A stretch of DNA of 64,000 nucleotides from Microbacterium sp. Root553 (GTDB lineage: Bacteria; Actinomycetota; Actinomycetes; Actinomycetales; Microbacteriaceae). The notes under the pieces were generated by a model, which was given only the letters and a program-made list of their open reading frames with translations, did no database searches and had not been told where the DNA came from. Both the position numbers and the translations under genes were made by a program. Location: positions 1,392,470 through 1,456,469 of the forward strand of contig NZ_LMFY01000001.1 of the NCBI RefSeq assembly GCF_001426995.1, in the 5' to 3' direction. Of this stretch, positions 58,775 through 64,000 are shown in pieces. Each line of letters opens with the position of its first letter. The stretch's first letter is position 1.

Positions 58775-59806
58775 TTGAACATCACGCCTCTCGTGTGGAT
58801 CATCACGATCGCCGTCACGATCGCCTTCTTCGTGTACGAGTTCTTCGCCCACGTGCGAAAGCCCCATGAGCCCACCATCGGCGAGTCCGCCCGCTGGTCG
58901 GCGTTCTACATCGGCCTCGCACTGCTGTTCGGCGTCGGAATCGGCGCGGTGTCGGGCTGGACGTACGGCGGCGAGTACTTCGCCGGATACCTCACGGAGA
59001 AGGCGCTGTCGATCGACAACCTCTTCGTCTTCCTCATCGTGATGACCGGCTTCGCCGTGCCGCGCAAGTATCAGCAGAAGGTGCTGATGATCGGCATCGT
59101 CATCGCGCTGATCATGCGCGGTGGATTCATCGCGCTCGGCGCGGCTCTGATCGAGAACTACTCCTGGATCTTCTACCTCTTCGGCGCGCTGCTGCTGTTC
59201 CTCGCCTACCGCCAGGCCTTCGCCCACGGCGAGTCCGACCCGGCCAACGGCCGCTTCATGCGCCTCGTGCGCCGCATCCTGCCCGTGAGCAACGAGTACA
59301 ACGGCGATCGCCTGACCGTCCAGCGCGACGGCAAGCGCTTCTTCACCCCGATGTTCCTCGTGATCATCGCGATCGGGTTCATCGACCTGATCTTCGCGGT
59401 CGACTCGATCCCCGCGATCTACGGCCTGACCGAAGAGGCGTACATCGTCTTCACGGCCAACGCCTTCGCCCTCATGGGTCTGCGTCAGCTGTACTTCCTC
59501 ATCGGCGGTCTGCTGGAGCGCCTGGTGTACCTGGCGCAGGGTCTCGCGGTCATCCTCGCCTTCATCGGCGTCAAGCTCGTGCTGCACGCGATGCACGTCA
59601 ACGAGCTGCCGTTCATCAACGGCGGCGAGCCGATGCTGTGGGCGCCCGAGATCCCCATCTGGTTCTCGCTCGTGTTCATCGGCGCGACCATCGCCGTGGC
59701 GACCGTCGCCAGCCTCATGAAGACGCGCCGCGACGACCGGATCGATGCGGCCGCGGCCTCGACCTCTGCACCCCTCACCACCGACACACAGAAGGAACAC
59801 TCGTGA
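58775..59806 (+). CDS. TerC-family membrane protein, probable Mn(II) exporter
   Basis: 343 residues from TTG 58775 with CTGGAG upstream; the longer frame to 58682 would run through the riboswitch. About eight or nine helices. Metal-binding acids: the SIDNLFVFLIVM motif, KALSIDN, FAVDSIPAI and GLRQLYFLI are family hallmarks. With the Mn riboswitch it should expel manganese when it is in excess. C-terminal tail is hydrophilic. Stop overlaps a small reading frame. Confidence 0.93.
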   Translation: MNITPLVWIITIAVTIAFFVYEFFAHVRKPHEPTIGESARWSAFYIGLALLFGVGIGAVSGWTYGGEYFAGYLTEKALSIDNLFVFLIVMTGFAVPRKYQQKVLMIGIVIALIMRGGFIALGAALIENYSWIFYLFGALLLFLAYRQAFAHGESDPANGRFMRLVRRILPVSNEYNGDRLTVQRDGKRFFTPMFLVIIAIGFIDLIFAVDSIPAIYGLTEEAYIVFTANAFALMGLRQLYFLIGGLLERLVYLAQGLAVILAFIGVKLVLHAMHVNELPFINGGEPMLWAPEIPIWFSLVFIGATIAVATVASLMKTRRDDRIDAAAASTSAPLTTDTQKEHS

Positions 59807-59901
59807 ACCAGTCGCGCCGCTCCGACGCGTCCGCAGACCCTGACAGACCCGGTGCCCGAGTGACCTCGGGCACCCCCGCACCGCTCGAGGTGACCCGCTG
59901 A
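59803..59901 (+). CDS. Putative 32-residue linker peptide between terC and the CNNM gene
   Basis: GTG 59803 overlaps the terC stop, has AGAAGGA at 59790-59796, and ends at TGA 59899-59901, which overlaps the ATG of the next gene (TGATG). The peptide (VNQSRRSDASADPDRPGARV, then TSGTPAPLEVTR) has no domain. It contains a 9-bp hairpin (59851-59874). It may be translated as a coupling leader. Confidence 0.45.
   Translation: MNQSRRSDASADPDRPGARVTSGTPAPLEVTR
59851..59874 (+). terminator. Hairpin inside the linker peptide
   Basis: GGTGCCCGA / TCGGGCACC, perfect 9-bp stem with six-base loop; no T-tract. Possible attenuator or translation-controlled structure. Confidence 0.35.
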
Positions 59902-61202
59902 TGGGCGATCTCGCGGTCAACATCGCCCTGGTGTTCGTGTTCGTCCTCGTCGGCGGAGTGTTCGCCGCGACGGAGATGGCACTCGTCACCCTGCGCGAGA
60001 GCCAGCTCAACGCGATCGCCGCTCGCGGCAAGCGCGGCGAGAAGGTCGCGGGCCTGGCGAGGAACCCGAACACCTTCCTCTCGGCGGTGCAGATCGGCGT
60101 GACCGTCGCCGGGTTCGCCTCTGCGGCGTACGGTGCGACCTCGATCGCCCCGTCGGTCGCGCCGCTGCTCGAGAATCTCGGCGTCGCGGCACCGCTGGCG
60201 CTGACGCTCGCGACAGTGCTGCTCACCCTCGTGATCGCGTACCTGTCTCTCGTGCTGGGCGAGCTCGTGCCCAAGCGCCTCGCCATCCAGCGCAACGCGC
60301 AGTTCGCCTACGCGGTCGCACCGGTGCTCGACGGCTTCGCCACGATCATGCGACCCGTCATCTGGCTGCTCTCGGTGTCGACGAACGCGGTCGTGCGCCT
60401 GCTGGGCGGCGACCCGAACAAGGCGGCGGACGAACTCAGCGACGAAGAGCTGCGCGACATCGTCGCGACGCACCAGAGCCTGCCCGACGAGGAGCGACGG
60501 ATCCTCGACGACGTGCTGTCCCTGCGGGGACGCCAGGTGAGCGAGGTCATGCGGCCGCGGCCCGAGGTCGTCGCGCTCGACGGCGCCGCGCCCCTGGCCG
60601 AGGCGATCGCCCAGGTGCGGGAGCTGCCGTTCTCGCGGTACCCGGTGATCGACGCCTCGCTCGACGACATCGTCGGCTTCGTGCACGTGCGCGACCTGTT
60701 CGAGGCCGCGGCGGCCGATGCGGAGCGACCCGTGGTCGACCTCATGCGCCCGGTCGAGTACGTCCCGTCGACGGCCGGGGTGCTGCCGACGCTGACCCGC
60801 CTGCGGGCGTCGTCGCACCACATCGCGGTCGTCGTCGACGAGTATGGCGGAACCGACGGCATCGTGACCCTCGAAGACCTCGTCGAAGAGGTCGTCGGCG
60901 AGATCTTCGACGAGTACGACACCGAAGAGCGGATGCCGGCCGCCGGCGGCGCCCTCGACGGCCGCCTGAATCTGCAGGACTTCGCCGAGATCACCGGGAT
61001 CGCTCTGCCCCGCGGGGCATCGGACACGGTCGCCGGGTTCGTCACCGAGATGCTCGGACGCCTCGCGGTGGTGGGCGACGCGGTCGAGGTGCCCGGTGCG
61101 ACGATCCGCGTCACGGCCGTGGATCGTCGACGGATCTCGGAGATCCGCGTCGCGCTCCACGAGGGAGCGGATGCTCCGGTCGAACCCGCCGGCGGGAACT
61201 GA
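59901..61202 (+). CDS. CNNM/CorC-family (hemolysin-like) membrane protein with CBS domains
   Basis: 433 residues. DUF21/CNNM membrane domain with four helices (FVLVGGVFAATEMALVTLRESQL, NPNTFLSAVQIGVTVAGFASAAYG, LGELVPKRLAI), a pair of CBS domains (VMRPRPEVVALDGAAPLAEA and VDLMRPVEYVPSTAGV) with SRYPVIDASLDDIVGFVHVRDL, and the C-terminal CorC domain (VVVDEYGGTDGIVTLEDLVEEVVGEI). CNNM proteins transport Mg(II) or Co(II). Coupling to terC suggests linked divalent-metal roles. Confidence 0.9.
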   Translation: MGDLAVNIALVFVFVLVGGVFAATEMALVTLRESQLNAIAARGKRGEKVAGLARNPNTFLSAVQIGVTVAGFASAAYGATSIAPSVAPLLENLGVAAPLALTLATVLLTLVIAYLSLVLGELVPKRLAIQRNAQFAYAVAPVLDGFATIMRPVIWLLSVSTNAVVRLLGGDPNKAADELSDEELRDIVATHQSLPDEERRILDDVLSLRGRQVSEVMRPRPEVVALDGAAPLAEAIAQVRELPFSRYPVIDASLDDIVGFVHVRDLFEAAAADAERPVVDLMRPVEYVPSTAGVLPTLTRLRASSHHIAVVVDEYGGTDGIVTLEDLVEEVVGEIFDEYDTEERMPAAGGALDGRLNLQDFAEITGIALPRGASDTVAGFVTEMLGRLAVVGDAVEVPGATIRVTAVDRRRISEIRVALHEGADAPVEPAGGN

Positions 61203-61205
61203 CGC

Positions 61206-61931
61206 TCAGGTCTCGTTCCACAGCCTCCGGTAGTACTCCAGCCGCTCCCGATCGGGGGCGACGCCGTAGGCCTCGATGAGCGCATCGGCCCACCCCGGGC
61301 CGAAGTTCCACTCCGTGCTCATCGAGGCCGCGGCGAGGTCCGCCCAGCGATCGGCGACCCCGAGGGCTGCGAGGTCGACGTGCGCGAGCGGCCGACCGTC
61401 GTCGTCGAGCAGGGTGTTGGGCATGCACGCATCGCCGTGACACACCACCAGCAGGTCGATGCTCGGCGGCGTGCGCAGGTCGTCCGGCACGGCGACGCCG
61501 CGGTCGAGGGCGTTCGAGATCCGCCACTGCGGGCTCCAGTTCCAGGGGCAGTGCTCGACGGGCAGGGCGTCGTGCAGGCTCCGCAGCGCCCTCCCGACCG
61601 CGCGCACCGCCGTCGCGGGCTCGTCGGCCCAGCGGGGGTCGACGGCGCTGACGCCGGGCAGCGCCGCGGTGACCAGCCACTCGTGGGTGGCGTCCTGGCC
61701 CTGATCGAGGACCTCGGGCACCGTGATCCATCGGCGAGCCCAGCGCATGCGCGCGGCCTCGTCGCGCATGTTCGCCTCGGCATCGTGCGGACCCCACTTG
61801 ATGTAGCTCCCGTCGTCGGTGCGGAAGGTCACGCCTCCGATGCCGTTCACCCAGACGGGGGCCAGTGCGGCCTCGCCGGCGAGGGTCCGCACGACGGCCG
61901 GGATCTCGACGGCCTGGCTCGGGATGCTCAC
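61206..61931 (-). CDS. Aminoglycoside-phosphotransferase-like kinase, APH(3') type
   Basis: 241 residues from GTG 61931 with GGAGG upstream. Kinase-like fold: catalytic loop VCHGDACMPNTLLDDDG (HGDxxxxN) and the metal Asp in HVDLAALGVADRWADLAA. The pattern is that of APH(3') enzymes, but diverged chromosomal members have unknown substrates, so drug resistance should not be assumed. Convergent with the CNNM gene. Confidence 0.85.
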   Translation of the reverse strand: MSIPSQAVEIPAVVRTLAGEAALAPVWVNGIGGVTFRTDDGSYIKWGPHDAEANMRDEAARMRWARRWITVPEVLDQGQDATHEWLVTAALPGVSAVDPRWADEPATAVRAVGRALRSLHDALPVEHCPWNWSPQWRISNALDRGVAVPDDLRTPPSIDLLVVCHGDACMPNTLLDDDGRPLAHVDLAALGVADRWADLAAASMSTEWNFGPGWADALIEAYGVAPDRERLEYYRRLWNET

Positions 61932-62067
61932 GGTGCGGGTCCTCCTTCCGGTCGGTGGCGGCTGCACGACCATTCTCTCGTGCGGCCCTTCCGTCCGCCT
62001 CCCGCGGCGTAGGCTCGTGGTCGACGGGCCGCCCCGCGCGGACCGAGGCTCAGTCTGACACTCCGAA

Positions 62068-62080
62068 TCAGCTAAGCTGA
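62068..62080. promoter_or_regulatory. Palindrome upstream of the SDR pair
   Basis: TCAGCTAAGCTGA, a perfect palindrome around a central A. TAAGCT (62073-62078) could be a -10 box, so a bound protein would block it. Confidence 0.45.
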
Positions 62081-62113
62081 CACTGAGTCGCACACGTTTC
62101 GAAGGAGAACCGC

Positions 62114-62875
62114 ATGCAGATCCAGGGCTCGAGCGCTCTCATCACCGGCGGTGCGTCCGGTCTGGGCCTCGCCACCGCGCGCAGGCTCGCCGCCGCCGGC
62201 GCCGTCGTCACCGTCCTCGACCTGCCGTCGTCGCACGGCGCCGACATCGCCGCCGAGCTCGGCGGGGTGTTCGTCTCCGGCGACGTGACGAACGCGGACG
62301 ACGCGGCCGCAGCCGCCGCCGCGGCACAGGCCGCCGCCCCGCTGCGCATCGTCGTGAACTGCGCCGGCATCGCGCCGCCCGCCAAGGTGCTGGACCGCGA
62401 GGGCAACCCCGCCGCGCTCGCCGACTTCGAGCGCGTCGTGCGCATCAACCTGGTCGGCACCTTCAACGTGCTGTCGCAGGCCGCGGCCGTCATGGCGAAG
62501 AACGACCCGACCGACGACGGCGACCGAGGCGTGATCGTGAACACGGCGAGCGTGGCGGCGTTCGACGGACAGATCGGGCAGCCCGCCTACTCCGCCTCCA
62601 AGGGCGGCGTGCATGCCATGACCCTGCCGGTCGCCCGTGAGCTCGCCCGCCACGGCATCCGCGTCTGCACGATCGCGCCCGGCATCATGGAGACCCCGAT
62701 GCTGATGGGGCTGCCGCAGGCCGCCCAGGATTCGCTCGGCCAGCAGGTGCCGTTCCCCTCGCGACTCGGGCGTCCCGACGAGTACGCCGCCCTCGTGCAG
62801 CAGATCGCCGAGAACGGCTATCTCAACGGCGAGACCATCCGGCTCGACGGCGCCATCCGCATGGCACCGAAGTAG
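62114..62875 (+). CDS. SDR oxidoreductase, 3-hydroxyacyl-CoA dehydrogenase type II-like
   Basis: 253 residues from ATG 62114 (AAGGAGAA upstream). NAD-binding ITGGASGLGLATARRLAAAGA, N-A-G motif VVNCAGIAPPAKVL, catalytic NTASVAAFDGQIGQPAYSASKGG (S, Y, K) and IAPGIMETPML. It resembles HSD17B10-type enzymes of fatty-acid oxidation. Forms a pair with the next SDR. Confidence 0.9.
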   Translation: MQIQGSSALITGGASGLGLATARRLAAAGAVVTVLDLPSSHGADIAAELGGVFVSGDVTNADDAAAAAAAAQAAAPLRIVVNCAGIAPPAKVLDREGNPAALADFERVVRINLVGTFNVLSQAAAVMAKNDPTDDGDRGVIVNTASVAAFDGQIGQPAYSASKGGVHAMTLPVARELARHGIRVCTIAPGIMETPMLMGLPQAAQDSLGQQVPFPSRLGRPDEYAALVQQIAENGYLNGETIRLDGAIRMAPK

Positions 62876-62900
62876 ACCGCGACCCCCAGACCGCGACCCT
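62873..62900 (+). repeat. 14-bp duplication over the SDR stop codon
   Basis: TAGACCGCGACCCC (62873-62886, with the TAG stop) and CAGACCGCGACCCT (62887-62900). Confidence 0.7.
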
Positions 62901-62931
62901 CGCACCGCCGCCCACGCTCCAAGGAGACCGC

Positions 62932-63762
62932 ATGTCCCTCGCAGGAAAGACCATCCTCATGTCCGGCGGCAGCCGTGGCATCGGCCTCGCGATCGCGCTG
63001 CGCGCCGCGGCCGACGGCGCCAACATCGCGATGCTCGCGAAGACCGACACCCCGCATCCCAAGCTCGAGGGCACCGTGCACAGCGCTGCCGAGCAGATCC
63101 GTGCGGCGGGCGGACGCGCGCTGCCCATCGTCGGCGATGTGCGCGACGATGACGACATCACCGAGGCCGTGCTGAAGACGCAGGGCGAGTTCGGCGGCAT
63201 CGACATCGTCATCAACAACGCCAGCGTCATCGACCTCTCGCGCTCGCTCGACCTCGGCGCCAAGAAGTACGACCTGATGCAGGACGTCAACGTGCGCGGC
63301 ACGTTCATGCTGTCGCGCGCGGCGATCCCGATCCTCAAGGATGCCGAGAACCCGCACATCCTGTCGCTGTCACCGCCCCTGAACCCCAGCCCGAAGTGGC
63401 TCGGAGCGCACACCGGATACACGCTCGCGAAGTTCGGGATGACGATGGTCACTCTCGGGCTCGCCGCGGAGTTCGCCCGCGACGGGATCGCCGCGAACAC
63501 CCTGTGGCCGCGCACCACGATCGCGACGGCGGCGGTGCAGAACCTGCTCGGCGGCGACCGGGTGATGGCCGCGAGCCGCACCCCCGACATCTATGCGGAC
63601 GCGGCATACGCCGTGCTGTGCAAGCCCGCCGCCGAGTACACCGGGCAGACGCTGATCGTCGAGGACGTGCTCGAGGCCGACGGCGTCACCGACTTCTCGG
63701 GCTATGCCGCGGTGGCCGGCACCCCGGACGCGCAGCTGTTCCCCGACATCTTCCTCGACTGA
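62932..63762 (+). CDS. SDR oxidoreductase, HSDL2/AtuG-like
   Basis: 276 residues from ATG 62932 with AAGGAGA. NAD(P) motif MSGGSRGIGLAIALRAAADGA, INNASVIDLSRSL, and catalytic region LSLSPPLNPSPKWLGAHTGYTLAKFGM, in which Ser is followed by PPLNP, typical of HSDL2- and citronellol-dehydrogenase-like proteins. WPRTTIATAAVQNLLGGD follows. Probably fatty-acid or terpenoid oxidation. Confidence 0.9.
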   Translation: MSLAGKTILMSGGSRGIGLAIALRAAADGANIAMLAKTDTPHPKLEGTVHSAAEQIRAAGGRALPIVGDVRDDDDITEAVLKTQGEFGGIDIVINNASVIDLSRSLDLGAKKYDLMQDVNVRGTFMLSRAAIPILKDAENPHILSLSPPLNPSPKWLGAHTGYTLAKFGMTMVTLGLAAEFARDGIAANTLWPRTTIATAAVQNLLGGDRVMAASRTPDIYADAAYAVLCKPAAEYTGQTLIVEDVLEADGVTDFSGYAAVAGTPDAQLFPDIFLD

Positions 63763-63798
63763 CGCTCCGCCGGCACGTCCCGGGCGAGGGCGGGCGGG

Positions 63799-64000
63799 TC
63801 AGAAGAGCAGGTAGACGGCGCCGGCGATCGTCAGCGCGATCACGATGCGGTCGAACAGCACCTGGTCCATGCGCTTCGCCAGGCGGATGCCGCCGAGGGC
63901 GCCGATCACGACGAGCGGTGCGAGTACGGCGTCCATGAGGAGCACGTGCCCGTCGAAGAGTCCCAGTCCCGCGAGGAACGGGATCTTGACGAGGTTGATG
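63799..64000 (-). CDS. TSUP (TauE/SafE) family permease, C-terminal part
   Basis: 67 codons from the window edge to the stop at 63799. INLVKIPFLAGLGLFDGHVL, then LAPLVVIGALGGIRLAKRMD and FDRIVIALTIAGAVYLLF match the end of TauE/SafE proteins (sulfite/organosulfonate export). The start lies outside the window. Confidence 0.75.
   Translation of the reverse strand, partial: INLVKIPFLAGLGLFDGHVLLMDAVLAPLVVIGALGGIRLAKRMDQVLFDRIVIALTIAGAVYLLF

Noticed and set aside
61206..61931. Acquired aminoglycoside resistance gene
   Set aside because: Base composition equals the surroundings and no mobile element is near; only the kinase-like fold is supported.

Overview
The window is very GC-rich chromosomal DNA from a high-GC Gram-positive bacterium, most likely an actinobacterium of the family Microbacteriaceae and probably close to Microbacterium. 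This is inferred from codon use, gene content (coproporphyrin-type heme genes, DUF222/HNH protein, DUF3618/holin/YtxH trio, ykoEDC under a TPP riboswitch) and the many genes that start without a ribosome binding site. I have no database match behind this placement. About 65 genes fill both strands; no tRNA, rRNA, CRISPR array, transposase or replication origin was seen.

Layout. 1-2.1 kb: end of a BenE-like transporter and a two-component system. 2.15-6.2 kb and 7.8-9.2 kb: two accessory patches of lower GC. The first holds a 5'-truncated Rhs protein with a unique glycine-rich tip, a second 175-bp relic of the same rhs core, and lipoproteins and tiny membrane proteins that look like immunity genes. 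The second holds more members of the same small membrane protein family. Between them lie a VOC/HxlR pair with an operator and a RibD-like reductase. 9.2-17.2 kb: housekeeping genes (HAD phosphatases, xthA, pyrE, ROK kinase, anmK, a DtxR/MntR regulator) and a tandem-repeat coiled-coil protein. 17.4-31.6 kb: a secreted PL11 rhamnogalacturonan lyase, mntH with two regulator dyads, an RNA methyltransferase, MATE/MFS/POT transporters, an M13 peptidase and a beta-lactamase-fold protein lacking its catalytic residues. 31.7-44.8 kb: glyS, then hemA (reverse) and hemE, an ArsR regulator, hemY/cgoX, an envelope trio, hemQ/chdC, hemC, hemD, hemB and hemL. This is the coproporphyrin-dependent heme pathway without hemH and hemN/F. 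45-64 kb: HNH protein, an ABC ATPase with a long acidic tail, an acyl-CoA hydrolase, an asymmetric heterodimeric ABC exporter, a D,D-carboxypeptidase, the TPP riboswitch and ykoEDC, a manganese riboswitch before terC, a CNNM protein, a kinase-like protein, two SDRs and the end of a TSUP transporter.

Genes that work together. Manganese handling appears three times: the MntR-like repressor, mntH with its dyads, and the yybP-ykoY riboswitch plus terC. Seven tetrapyrrole enzymes cluster with a small ArsR regulator whose operator overlaps its own promoter.

Two window-wide patterns stand out. First, more than twenty genes have a TANNNT-like -10 box ending exactly 6 or 7 bases before the start codon, predicting leaderless mRNAs. 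Second, at least ten genes carry tandem duplications (13-87 bp units, 2 to about 9 copies) that start at or span their stop codon, so the end of the gene is copied into the following spacer.
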